Shown piece by piece: positions 11,115 to 19,407 of a stretch of 64,000 nucleotides of DNA. Every line of letters starts with the position of its first letter. The first letter of the stretch is position 1. The stretch is from Ancylobacter novellus DSM 506 (GTDB lineage: Bacteria > Pseudomonadota > Alphaproteobacteria > Rhizobiales > Xanthobacteraceae). The DNA is taken from positions 3,286,001 to 3,350,000 of the forward strand of contig NC_014217.1 in the NCBI RefSeq assembly GCF_000092925.1. The letters run 5' to 3'. A program made the position numbers and the translations under genes. The notes below the pieces were generated by a model. The model saw only the letters and a program-made list of their open reading frames with translations, was not told where the DNA came from and made no database searches.

Positions 11115-12929
11115 TCATTGCGCCCGCGCCAGCGTGGTGTTGGCGAGCAGGCTCTCCGCCGGCGGGACGTCGGTGCGCGGCATGATGCCGAGCATCGGGC
11201 CGATGCGGGAGATGATCTTGCCTGTCGTCGGCGCGGCGTTCCAACCGGCGGTGGCGTAACCATAGGTGCCCTCGACCGCCTGCGGCTCGTCGAGGATCAC
11301 CAGCACGAGATATTGCGGGTTATCCATCGGGAAGATGCCGGTGAAGGTGGTGAGCAGCTTGGTCTTGGAATAGCGCCCGCCGATCACCTTCTCGGCGGTG
11401 CCGGTCTTGCCGCCGGCGTAGAAGCCGGGGACGTTGACCTTCTTGGCCGAACCCTTCTCGGCGTTGAGCCGCAGGAGATAGCGCATCTTGGCGCTGGTCT
11501 CCGGCTTGATGATCTGCTTGCCGAGCGCCTGCGCCTCCTCGGGCGTGCGCTTGAGGAAGGTCGGCGGGATGAGATTGCCGCCATTGACCAGCGCGTTCAC
11601 CGCCATCACCGCCTGCAGCGGCGCGACGGCGAGGCCATGGCCGAAGGCGATGGTGGCGGTGTTGAGCTCGCCCCAGCGCTTGGGCACGATGGGCGCGGCG
11701 CTCTCGGGCAGCTCGGTGCGCAGCCGGTCGAGCTGCCCGGCCTTGGCAAGGAACGCCTTGTGCGCGTCGACGCCGAGCGCCAGCGCCATCTTCGCCGTGC
11801 CGATGTTCGAGGAATAGAGGAACACCTCGGGCAGCGTCAGCACGCGGTTCTCGGCGTGGTAGTCGTGGATGCGGAAACGGCCGAACTGCAGCGCGCCGCG
11901 CGCATCCAGCGTCGAGTTGATGTTGAAGCGGCCGCTGTCCAGCGCCATGGCGAAGGTCAGCGCCTTGAAGGTCGAGCCCATCTCGAACACGCCGGTAGTC
12001 AGGCGGTTGAGGTTCTTCGGGTCGAGCGACCTCGCCGGGTCGTTGGCGTCGAAGTCCGGCAGCGACACCATGGCGACGATCTCGCCGGTGCGCACATCGA
12101 CCACGGTGCCGGCGGCGGCGATGGCCTTGAACTTCTCCTTGGCGGTGAACAACTCGTCGCGCAGCACATGCTGGACGCGCAGGTCGAGCGCCAATTCGAT
12201 CGGCTCCTGCTGCCGGTCGGAGGCGAAGCCGGCGAGATGCAGGTCGGCGAGGCCGCCGGTGTCGACCCATTTCTCGATGCCGGCGATGCCCTGATTGTCG
12301 ATATTGGTCGAGCCCATGACATGGGCGCCGAGCGTGCCGCCGGGATAGACGCGGCGATTCTCGGTCATGAAGCCGATGCCCGGCAGGCCGAGATTGTGGA
12401 TCTCGCGCTGCTGCTGCGGGGTGATGTCGCGCTTGAGCCAGATGAAGCCGCGCTTGGTGGAGAGCCGCTGGCGCAGCTCGTTGCCGTCGAGGTCCGGCAG
12501 CACGGCGGTGAGCGCCTCCACCGCCTCGTCGACGTCGATGATGCGGTTGGGCTCGCCGAACAGCGAGGCCGACTTCACGTCGGTGGCAAGCACCAGCCCG
12601 TTGCGGTCAAGGATGTCCGGCCGGGCCGAGGCCACCGCGTCCGTGCCCAGCCCGCGCCGCGCCAGCGCGCTGTCGGGCGCCGAGGCGAACATGGCGAGAC
12701 GGCCGGCAATGGCGAGATAGACGCCGGCAAAGACCAGCATGCACAGGAGGATGCGCGCCCGCGCCACCGCGTGCGGCTCCGGCCGACCGCGCCCGAAGGC
12801 GGAGCGGACGACGCCGATCAGCATCCGCGCCAGCAGGAACGGCAGGCGCAGCAGCCACCTCGGCAATGATCCCGGCAGGGCGGCCAGCGCGTTGCGAAAC
12901 CGGGCGAGAAGGGCGGCGGGGGCGATCAT
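11115..12929 (-). CDS. ftsI: FtsI (PBP3-type), septal peptidoglycan transpeptidase
   Basis: Class B penicillin-binding protein that crosslinks septal peptidoglycan. It has 604 residues: a basic N-terminal tail, one membrane anchor (ILLCMLVFAGVYLAIAGRLA), a PBP dimer domain and a transpeptidase domain. Active-site motifs are MGSTFKALT (SxxK), YSSN (SxN) and GGKTGTAEK (KTG). The start MIAPAALLARF is preferred because its ATG overlaps the ftsL stop as ATGA; the frame stays open upstream but reads as low-complexity antisense-like sequence over ftsL. It pairs functionally with FtsW. Confidence 0.95.
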   Translation of the reverse strand: MIAPAALLARFRNALAALPGSLPRWLLRLPFLLARMLIGVVRSAFGRGRPEPHAVARARILLCMLVFAGVYLAIAGRLAMFASAPDSALARRGLGTDAVASARPDILDRNGLVLATDVKSASLFGEPNRIIDVDEAVEALTAVLPDLDGNELRQRLSTKRGFIWLKRDITPQQQREIHNLGLPGIGFMTENRRVYPGGTLGAHVMGSTNIDNQGIAGIEKWVDTGGLADLHLAGFASDRQQEPIELALDLRVQHVLRDELFTAKEKFKAIAAAGTVVDVRTGEIVAMVSLPDFDANDPARSLDPKNLNRLTTGVFEMGSTFKALTFAMALDSGRFNINSTLDARGALQFGRFRIHDYHAENRVLTLPEVFLYSSNIGTAKMALALGVDAHKAFLAKAGQLDRLRTELPESAAPIVPKRWGELNTATIAFGHGLAVAPLQAVMAVNALVNGGNLIPPTFLKRTPEEAQALGKQIIKPETSAKMRYLLRLNAEKGSAKKVNVPGFYAGGKTGTAEKVIGGRYSKTKLLTTFTGIFPMDNPQYLVLVILDEPQAVEGTYGYATAGWNAAPTTGKIISRIGPMLGIMPRTDVPPAESLLANTTLARAQ

Positions 12930-13534
12930 CGGCTTCTCTCCTGGCGGCCAAGCGATCCGGGCGGCAGCAGCGGCCGTCCGGCCACCGGATCGAGCGGAGC
13001 GCCGACGACGCCCTGCGGGCCGACCATGCTCGGGCTGGGACGCGGCGGTGCCATGTTGCCGGCGGGCGGCATGGCGGAGAGCGACAGCGGCTCGCCGGAC
13101 ATCGGCTCCTCCGGCAGCGGCGCATCGTCCGGCAGGCGCCCGGCCGGCGCAGGCTTGGACAGCTTGGGCACGGCCTTGGCCGCGGCGGGCAGCGGATCGG
13201 TCGACGGGCCGTCGACCAGCGCCTCGATCATGCCGCCAAGCGCGTCGCCACCCTTCTCGGGCTTGGCCGGCAGGCTGGCGAGGCGGTCCATATGCGCGAC
13301 ATCGAGCGGCTGCATGTCGAGATGCTTCTCGGCCAGCGCCTGGATGCGGTCCGGCGCAGTGCGGCGTGCCCATTCGGCATGCAGCAGCGCGATGCGGTCG
13401 CGCTCGCCGCGGATCTCGGATCGAAGCTGCGCGATCTCCTGCGCCTCGAAGGCCGAGGAATATTTCACCTGATAGACGGCGCCGGCGGCGGCGAGCAGCG
13501 CGATGACCGAGACGGCATTGAGTACGCGGAACAT
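12926..13534 (-). CDS. ftsL: FtsL-like divisome protein with extended proline-rich tail
   Basis: A small bitopic divisome protein expected to form the FtsQLB complex. It has 202 residues: a short cytoplasmic N-terminus, one membrane segment (about residues 5-20, VSVIALLAAAGAVYQVKY), a coiled-coil-prone stretch with IAQLRSEIRGERDRIALLHAEW, and the APDRIQALAEKHLDMQPLD segment typical of alphaproteobacterial FtsL. About 110 residues of Pro/Ala/Gly-rich periplasmic tail follow, which is unusual, as family members usually stop near 110-130. Identification rests on position between rsmH and ftsI plus this architecture. It overlaps ftsI by 4 bp. Confidence 0.85.
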   Translation of the reverse strand: MFRVLNAVSVIALLAAAGAVYQVKYSSAFEAQEIAQLRSEIRGERDRIALLHAEWARRTAPDRIQALAEKHLDMQPLDVAHMDRLASLPAKPEKGGDALGGMIEALVDGPSTDPLPAAAKAVPKLSKPAPAGRLPDDAPLPEEPMSGEPLSLSAMPPAGNMAPPRPSPSMVGPQGVVGAPLDPVAGRPLLPPGSLGRQERSR

Positions 13535-13544
13535 CTCTCGGACC

Positions 13545-14582
13545 TCAGCGGCGGCGACTGGTGTCTGGATCGGGAACGGGCGGCAGCAGCGAAGAGAGGT
13601 CGCCGGCCGGATGGGCCGGGGCTTCCGTCCGCTCGGCGGCGCGCAGCCGCGAGGAGCGGGCGCGCGGATTGCGGGCGAGTTCCTCTTCGCCCGGCTCGAC
13701 GGCGCCCCGCGCCACCAGCTTGAAGCTCGGCGGCGCGCTCTGGAGCGCCGGCATGTGTCGCGAGCCGGCCGCGGCCTTCGCCCGGTTGGCGAGGAAAGTC
13801 TTGACGATGCGGTCTTCCAGCGAGTGGAAGGTGACCACCACCAGACGCCCGCCGGGCTTGAGCACCCGCTCGGCGGCGGAAAGCGCGCGGGCGAGTTCGC
13901 CCAATTCGTCGTTCACCGCGATGCGCAGCGCCTGGAAGGTGCGGGTCGCCGGGTGCGGCTCGTGCGGCTTGGCCCAGACCACCTTGGCGACGATGTCGGC
14001 GAGCTGGAGCGTGCGCTCGATCGGCGCCTCCTTGCGGGCGGCGACGATGGCCCGGGCGACGGCGCGCGAATGCCGCTCCTCGCCGAAGCGGAAGATGAGG
14101 TTGGCGAGGTCGGTCTCGGAGAGCTTCGCCACCAGGTCGGCGGCGGAAGGGCCTTCGCTCGACATGCGCATGTCGAGCGGCCCGTCGCGGCGGAAGGAGA
14201 AGCCGCGCTCGCCCTCGTCGATCTGCATGGAGGAGACGCCGATGTCGAGCACGACGCCGTCCACCGCATCGATGCCCTGCGCCGCCGCGACCTCGTCGAG
14301 AGCGCTGAAACGCTCATGCACCAGCGTCAGGCGCCCGCCGCTCGCCGCCACCAGCCCCTGCCCGCCTTCAATGGCGGTCGGGTCGCGGTCGATGGCGATG
14401 ACGCTTGTGCCGGCGGCGTTCAGGATCGCGCTCGTATAGCCGCCGGCGCCGAAGGTGCCGTCGATGTAGAGCCCGCCATCCTTCGGCGCGAGATGTTCGA
14501 CGACTTCAGCCAGCAGGACAGGCAGATGGCGGGCCGGTCCGCCGGCAGCGTCCGTCTCCGAACCGCCGCGACCCGCCATCAT
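13545..14582 (-). CDS. rsmH: RsmH (MraW), 16S rRNA C1402 N4-methyltransferase
   Basis: SAM-dependent methylation of 16S rRNA in the decoding centre. Motifs are [13 protein letters not shown], the SAM loop [66 protein letters not shown] and [13 protein letters not shown]. Two adjacent ATGs are possible; the first (position 14582) gives an ATGA overlap with mraZ and is used here, giving 345 residues, against 344 from the second. The frame is open far upstream across mraZ, but that part has no family similarity. Confidence 0.95.
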   Translation of the reverse strand: MMAGRGGSETDAAGGPARHLPVLLAEVVEHLAPKDGGLYIDGTFGAGGYTSAILNAAGTSVIAIDRDPTAIEGGQGLVAASGGRLTLVHERFSALDEVAAAQGIDAVDGVVLDIGVSSMQIDEGERGFSFRRDGPLDMRMSSEGPSAADLVAKLSETDLANLIFRFGEERHSRAVARAIVAARKEAPIERTLQLADIVAKVVWAKPHEPHPATRTFQALRIAVNDELGELARALSAAERVLKPGGRLVVVTFHSLEDRIVKTFLANRAKAAAGSRHMPALQSAPPSFKLVARGAVEPGEEELARNPRARSSRLRAAERTEAPAHPAGDLSSLLPPVPDPDTSRRR

Positions 14583-15058
14583 GCCCCATCGGCGCGGGTG
14601 TCCCGCGCCGTCCCCTGGGAGCCGATCTGCTGCTTCAAGGCACGCACCTTCGCATTGGCCTCCGCGAGATGCGCCCGGAAGCGGCTCGGCTCCCAGATCC
14701 GAAATGAATCCCCGAGGCCGACCAGCACGGCCTCGTCCTTGATCTGCGCGTGCGCCTTCAGCCCCTCGCTCAGCATGACGCGCCCCTCCGGATCGAGCTT
14801 GATCATCTCGATCGCCCCATAGAGCGCGCCGGCCAGCTCCTCGCGCGCTTCCGAATAGGGCGGATAGCGCTCGATCAGGGCGTCGATCCCCGCCATCAGC
14901 CGCGCACCGCCCGCCTGCAGGGCCGGCAGGTCCAGCGCCGGATGGCAGTAGAGATGCTCCAGCCCGTCCCGTGCGATCAGCGCGCGATACGGCGCCGGGA
15001 TCGACATCCGGCCCTTGGAATCGAGCCGCATCGCATAGGTCGATACGAAACGATCCAT
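14579..15058 (-). CDS. mraZ: MraZ, transcriptional regulator of the dcw cluster
   Basis: A 159-residue DNA-binding protein, close to the usual 145-155. It contains two SpoVT/AbrB-like swapped-hairpin repeats, marked by [15 protein letters not shown] near residue 12 and [14 protein letters not shown] near residue 88. MraZ assembles into a ring and binds several TGGGN boxes in its own promoter; such boxes are visible at 15174-15208. The start [10 protein letters not shown] fits the family's short N-terminus. First gene of the dcw operon. Confidence 0.95.
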   Translation of the reverse strand: MDRFVSTYAMRLDSKGRMSIPAPYRALIARDGLEHLYCHPALDLPALQAGGARLMAGIDALIERYPPYSEAREELAGALYGAIEMIKLDPEGRVMLSEGLKAHAQIKDEAVLVGLGDSFRIWEPSRFRAHLAEANAKVRALKQQIGSQGTARDTRADGA

Positions 15059-15173
15059 CGGCCCGGTACGCCCCCAGGTTACGCTCGGTACACACACGCT
15101 CCCCGGACGCCGCACGCGACCTGCCGGCGGGCGCCTTGTGGGCGTCCTCGGACTTGGTGACTCGGTACGGCAA

Positions 15174-15213
15174 CGGGATGATTTGGGATAGCATGGGATG
15201 ATTTGGGCGTCAA
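15174..15213 (-). promoter_or_regulatory. dcw promoter overlapped by MraZ-box array
   Basis: Reading toward mraZ, TTGACG (15213-15208), a 17-bp spacer and TATCCC (15190-15185) form a promoter candidate with an extended -10 (TGC before it). On the plus strand the same bases carry CGGGA (15174), TGGGA (15184), TGGGA (15194) and TGGGC (15204), exactly 10 bp apart. This matches the known MraZ recognition pattern of TGGGN repeats with 5-nt spacers. The leader to the mraZ ATG would be about 120 nt. Box matches are seen; repression by MraZ is inferred. The boxes read opposite to mraZ transcription. Confidence 0.75.
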
Positions 15214-15298
15214 TGGAACGACCGTTGCGGAACGCGCGCGCCGCGGTCCTTTCGACGCGCTGATTCCGCCGCAGCCGGCGATTGGCGATTAACGCGTC

Positions 15299-16141
15299 AT
15301 GAACCTTAAGAATCTGTTGAATCGCGCGGCGAGCGGGCTTAGCAGCGAGGCCATGGATGCCGCGCCCGCCGCCGATTTCTTCCCCGACTCGCCTTTGGTG
15401 GCCGAGGTCCTCGCCTCGCCGAACCATGGCGAGCGGCAGTTCGACGTGACATCCGGCGTCGCCGCGCCGGACATGCTGCTGCTGCACTACACCGGCATGG
15501 AATCCACCGCCGAGGCGGTCGAATGGCTGCGCTCGCCGGAACGGGGCGTCTCGGCCCATTACGTCGTGTTCGAGGATGGGCGCATCGCCCAGCTGGTGCC
15601 CGAGGCGCGGCGCGCCTGGCACGCCGGCGCCTCGCACTGGGCGGGGGCAACGGACATCAATTCGCTCTCCATCGGCATCGAGATCGCCAATCCAGGCCAC
15701 GACCACGGCTACCCGCCCTTCCCCGCCATCCAGGTCGAGGCGGTCACCGCGCTCTGCAAGGACATCCTCTCGCGCCACCGCATCGCCCCCGACCGGGTGC
15801 TGGCCCATTCCGACGTCGCGCCGCTGCGCAAGGCCGATCCCGGCGAGAAATTCCCCTGGGAGGTGCTGCACCGCGCCGGCGTCGGCCATCTGGTCGAGGA
15901 AGTGCCGCCGAGCGACGGGCGCTATTTCATGCGCGGCGAGCACGGCCAGCCGATCGAGGCGCTGCAGGCCATGCTGGCGCTCTACGGCTATGGCGTGCCG
16001 GTGAACGGCACCTATTGCGAGACGACGGAGGCGGTGGTGCGCGCCTTCCAGCGCCATTTCCGCCGCTCCCGCATCGACGGCGTCGCCGATGTCTCGACGC
16101 TGGCGACGCTCTACAACCTCTGCGCCGCACGTACAGCTTGA
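15299..16141 (+). CDS. N-acetylmuramoyl-L-alanine amidase (amidase_2 with peptidoglycan-binding domain)
   Basis: Zinc amidase that cleaves the MurNAc-L-Ala bond, probably AmiD-like. The 280 residues have an amidase_2 domain (about 35-190) with zinc ligands H63 (LLLHYTG), H170 (LAHSDVAP) and D180 (KADPGEKFPW). A PG_binding_1 domain follows (about 205-275: GQPIEALQAMLALYGYGVPV, AFQRHFR). No signal peptide or lipobox is evident from the listed start, so cytoplasmic recycling or an unrecognised export route is possible. An in-frame ATG at 15353 has a better-placed GCGAGG and could be the true start. Diverges from mraZ. Confidence 0.9.
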   Translation: MNLKNLLNRAASGLSSEAMDAAPAADFFPDSPLVAEVLASPNHGERQFDVTSGVAAPDMLLLHYTGMESTAEAVEWLRSPERGVSAHYVVFEDGRIAQLVPEARRAWHAGASHWAGATDINSLSIGIEIANPGHDHGYPPFPAIQVEAVTALCKDILSRHRIAPDRVLAHSDVAPLRKADPGEKFPWEVLHRAGVGHLVEEVPPSDGRYFMRGEHGQPIEALQAMLALYGYGVPVNGTYCETTEAVVRAFQRHFRRSRIDGVADVSTLATLYNLCAARTA

Positions 16142-16377
16142 AAGTTTCCCGCGCAGATTGTCGCAGCGAGCGACAGGATGCTGCGCACAACCCGCCGCAC
16201 GCGCAAGTTTCGTTCACGATCGTTGCGGTTGCGCCACAGTTTTGCGAGGGCCGGCCAGTCAATCGCCGGCAAAGTAACGATTAAGGCGCACGCGACACGG
16301 AACAAGCCTCATTCGGGACAGATTTGGCGGGCTTTTGCGCCGCTGTTGCAATCTGACGAAAAGGCCATCGGCGCAGA

Positions 16378-16905
16378 ATGATCGTGTCCCGCGTATTCAG
16401 TTCTTTGTTCCTTCCCGCCCTCCTCATCCTCTCCGGCGCGAATATCGCAATCGCCAAGCCGATCTTCGAAAGATCAACCGAGATCGACGCTCCGCGTTCC
16501 CAAGATAAGCTTTCTTCCACCCGTTCTTCCTCGAACAGCATCGCCGCGATCGTCGATCGCGAAGCCCGCGCCAATGGCGTGCCGGTGTCGCTCGCCCGCG
16601 CCGTGGTGCGCATCGAGAGCAATTGGAATCCCCGCCTGACCGGCCGCGCCGGCGAGGTCGGGCTCATGCAGATCAAGCACCAGACCGCCCGCGGCCTCGG
16701 CTATGCGGGCAGCCGCGCGGCGCTCTACGAGCCCGCCACCAACATCAAATGGGGCATGCGCTACCTCGCCGGTGCCTACCGGCTCGCCGCCGGCGACACC
16801 TGCGGCACGGTCATGCGCTACCAGGGCGGCCACGGCGCCCGCCGCATGTCCTCGACCGCCCGCACCTATTGCAGCAAGGCCCGCACCATCATGGCCTCGA
16901 ACTGA
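16378..16905 (+). CDS. Small secreted lytic transglycosylase (SLT domain)
   Basis: Cleaves peptidoglycan glycan strands with 1,6-anhydro product formation, in the periplasm. The 175 residues have an N-terminal signal peptide (1-26, ending ANIAIA) and a compact SLT domain. Visible motifs are VVRIESNWNPRL with the catalytic E80, GEVGLMQIKHQTARGLGY, NIKWGMRYLAGAYRLA and YQGGHGARRMS. It lies 236 bp downstream of the amidase on the same strand, which groups two wall hydrolases. Confidence 0.92.
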   Translation: MIVSRVFSSLFLPALLILSGANIAIAKPIFERSTEIDAPRSQDKLSSTRSSSNSIAAIVDREARANGVPVSLARAVVRIESNWNPRLTGRAGEVGLMQIKHQTARGLGYAGSRAALYEPATNIKWGMRYLAGAYRLAAGDTCGTVMRYQGGHGARRMSSTARTYCSKARTIMASN

Positions 16906-17020
16906 CACGAGCTTCGCGCGCGGCGCCGGAGCGGCCCCGGGTTTTGCGTACCCTCGGGCCCCGCGCGCGTCCCTTTTCCCTCGCCGCCCTTGACGCGGCG
17001 TCCGCTCTCCCTCATGTGCA

Positions 17021-17405
17021 GACTGCCAGCCGGCCGGACGGCCGCGTCACCGCAAGGTGCCGAGGAAAGTCCGGGCTCCACGGAGACACGGTGCCGGATA
17101 ACGTCCGGCGGGGGTGACCCTAGGGAAAGTGCCACAGAAATCAGACCGCCTCGGGTCCGCCCGCGGCAAGGGTGAAACGGTGCGGTAAGAGCGCACCGCG
17201 CGTCCGGCAACGGAAGCGGCACGGCAAACCCCACCGGGAGCAAAGTCGTATAGGGGTGGCGCGAAGCGTAAGCTTCAGGTCCCGTCTTCGGACAGCCGCC
17301 CGGGTTGACTGCTCGAGGCGCCAGGCAACTGGCGTCCCAGAGGAATGGCCGTCACGCGGGAGCGATCCCGCCATACAGAACCCGGCTTACAGGCCGGCTG
17401 GCACT
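17021..17405 (+). ncRNA. rnpB: RNase P RNA (class A)
   Basis: The catalytic RNA that matures tRNA 5' ends. Diagnostic conserved segments are all present in order: GAGGAAAGTCCGGGCTCC (17062-17079), the GGTGAAACGGTGCGGTAAGA block with GCGCACCGCGCG, GGCAAACCCCACC, and the 3' ACAGAACCCGGCTTAC (17375-17390). Ends are set by the P1 helix: TGCCAGCCGGCC near 17024 is complementary to GGCCGGCTGGCA near 17393. A TTGACG at 16990-16995 could be its -35 box, but no good -10 was found. The flanks 16906-17020 and 17406-17503 show no gene. Confidence 0.95.
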
Positions 17406-17503
17406 CTCTCCCCTGCTCCACCGTACCGCTGTGGATCGGCACCCCTTTCTGGCCTAGACATGCCGGAGGCCTCCGGTGACGTCCGAATGGGGAGATGGTC
17501 AGC

Positions 17504-18559
17504 ATGTGCACGCGCACGCTCTATGTAGGCGCCGAGGATCTCGTCATCACCGGCCGGAACATGGACTGGAAGGAGGACATGCACTCCAACCTGTGGCTGC
17601 TGCCGGCCGGGCTCGAGCGCGACGGCGCGGCCGGCCCGGACAGCCTGCGCTGGACGTCGCTTTATGGCAGCGTGATCGTCACCGGCTACGAGGCCGGCAC
17701 CACCGACGGGATGAACGAGAAGGGCCTCGTCGCCAACATCCTCTACCTCGCGGAATCCGATTACGGCGTTCCCGGCACCGAGGGCCCTTTCCTGTCGATC
17801 GCGCTGTGGGCGCAATATGTGCTCGACCGCTTCGCCACCGTGGCGGAAACCGTGGCCGCGCTCGAGGCGCGCGCCTTCGTCCTCCTGGCGCCGATCCTGC
17901 CGAACGGCTCGCCGGCGACGCTGCATCTCTCGGTCTCCGACGCGAGCGGCGATTCGGCGATCTTCGAGTACATCGACGGCGAGCTCACCATCCACCACGG
18001 CCGCGAGCATGTGGTGATGACCAATTCGCCGCCCTTCGCCAAGCAGCTGGCGCTCAACGAATACTGGCGCGCCATTGGCGGGCTGACCTTCCTGCCCGGC
18101 ACCAACAACGCGGCCGACCGCTTCGTGCGCGCCGCCTTCCTGCTCGGCGCCATCCCGCGCGACGTCGCCCCGGCCTATGTGGACGGCATTCCCGGCCGGT
18201 CGCTGCGGCACCAGGCGCTGGCCTCCATGCTCAGCCTTCAGCGGGCGGTGAGCGTGCCGCTGGGGATCACCACGCCGGACCACCCCAACATCTCCTCCAC
18301 TATCTGGCGGACGATCGCGGACCAGACCAACCGGGTCTATTGTTTCGACTCCGCCACCCGCCCGAACGTCTTCTGGGTCGCCCTCGACAAGGTCGACTTC
18401 GCGCCCGGCACGCCGGTGCGCAAGCTCACCATCGCCGATGGCGCGATTTTCGCCGGCGAGGTCAGCGCGGCGTTCGCGCCGGCAGCGCTGTTCCATCCCC
18501 TGCCCGCCCAGCCGCCGGCGCGCGACCCCGCCCGGCCCACCCCGAAAGTGACGATATGA
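17504..18559 (+). CDS. Choloylglycine hydrolase / penicillin V acylase family amidohydrolase
   Basis: Ntn-hydrolase that cleaves linear amide C-N bonds by an N-terminal cysteine exposed after Met removal. From the start used here the protein begins MCTRTLY, placing C2, R18 and D21 (GRNMDW), N174 (VMTNSPPF) and R206 (NNAADRFVR) in the family's catalytic arrangement. The start at 17504 is chosen over the ATG at 17495 because it exposes Cys2 and leaves GGGGAG nine bases upstream. There is no signal peptide. Substrate unknown: bile salts, penicillin V and acyl-homoserine lactones are family possibilities. The stop overlaps the next start as ATGA, indicating coupled translation. Confidence 0.87.
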   Translation: MCTRTLYVGAEDLVITGRNMDWKEDMHSNLWLLPAGLERDGAAGPDSLRWTSLYGSVIVTGYEAGTTDGMNEKGLVANILYLAESDYGVPGTEGPFLSIALWAQYVLDRFATVAETVAALEARAFVLLAPILPNGSPATLHLSVSDASGDSAIFEYIDGELTIHHGREHVVMTNSPPFAKQLALNEYWRAIGGLTFLPGTNNAADRFVRAAFLLGAIPRDVAPAYVDGIPGRSLRHQALASMLSLQRAVSVPLGITTPDHPNISSTIWRTIADQTNRVYCFDSATRPNVFWVALDKVDFAPGTPVRKLTIADGAIFAGEVSAAFAPAALFHPLPAQPPARDPARPTPKVTI

Positions 18560-19365
18560 GCATCCGCATCATCCTCGCCGGCGCCACCGGATGGGTCGGG
18601 CGTGCGCTGACGCCCGCCATCGCGAAGACGGACGACCTGCAACTCGTCGCGGGCATCGCCCGCTCGCATGCCGGCCGCGACCTCGGCACCGCGCTCGGCG
18701 GCGAGCCCTCCGGCGTGCCGGTCTTCACCTCGGTCGAGGAGGCGCTTGCCACCCCCGCCGACGTGCTGATCGACTACACCAAGCCGGGCGTGGTGAAGGC
18801 CAATGCGCTCGCCGCGCTCAAGGCCGGGCTGCATGTCGTCATCGGCACATCGGGCCTCGGCGCGGCGGATTATGCCGAGCTCGACACGGTGGCGCACGAG
18901 CACGGCCGCGGGCTGCTCGCCGCCGGCAATTTCTCCATCACCGCCACGCTGCTGAAGCGCTTCACCATGGTGGCGGCGCGCTATGTGTCCGATGTCGAGA
19001 TCATCGATTACGCTTCCGCGTCCAAGCCCGACGCACCTTCCGGCACCGCGCGCGAATTGGCGGAGGCGCTGGCCGAGGTGCGCCAGCCCGCTACCAGCCG
19101 GCCGATCGACGAGGTGGTCGGCGTGCCGGCGACACGCGGCGGCGCCTTCGGTGAGGGCGCGCACGAGGTGCGGGTGCATGCGCTGCGCCTGCCCTCCTTC
19201 GTGCTCGGGGTGGAGAGCATCTTCGGTGCACCGGACGAGCGGCTCACCATCCGCCACGATGCCGGCTCCTCCGCTGCGCCCTATGTCGCCGGCACGTTGC
19301 TCGCCACCCGCAAGGTGCAGGGCTGGGTCGGCGTGCGCCGCGGGCTCGATACGCTGCTGGACTGA
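18556..19365 (+). CDS. DapB-like NAD(P)H-dependent reductase lacking the catalytic histidines
   Basis: Resembles 4-hydroxy-tetrahydrodipicolinate reductase, the lysine/diaminopimelate enzyme. The 269 residues show the dinucleotide loop LAGATGWVGRAL, LIDYTKPGVV, VIGTSGLG, AAGNFSITATLLKRF and SKPDAPSGTA (K157). In E. coli DapB the sequence EAHHRHK precedes DAPSGTA; here the matching stretch is DYASASK, so the catalytic His pair is replaced by A153-S154. It may be a divergent DapB, but a paralogue acting on another substrate is equally likely. Translationally coupled to the upstream Ntn-hydrolase, which is not a lysine-pathway enzyme. Confidence 0.75.
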   Translation: MSIRIILAGATGWVGRALTPAIAKTDDLQLVAGIARSHAGRDLGTALGGEPSGVPVFTSVEEALATPADVLIDYTKPGVVKANALAALKAGLHVVIGTSGLGAADYAELDTVAHEHGRGLLAAGNFSITATLLKRFTMVAARYVSDVEIIDYASASKPDAPSGTARELAEALAEVRQPATSRPIDEVVGVPATRGGAFGEGAHEVRVHALRLPSFVLGVESIFGAPDERLTIRHDAGSSAAPYVAGTLLATRKVQGWVGVRRGLDTLLD

Positions 19366-19375
19366 GTGCCTCTCC

Positions 19376-19405
19376 CTCATCCCCGGGCTTGACCCGGGGA
19401 TCCAG
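19376..19405. repeat. Palindromic intergenic repeat, family B, half copy
   Basis: CTCATCCCCGGGCTTGACCC followed by GGGGATCCAG, a single hairpin of the family B unit. It fills the 42-bp gap between the convergent DapB-like and extensin-like genes, so it may serve as a bidirectional terminator. Confidence 0.7.
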
Positions 19406-19407
19406 CC

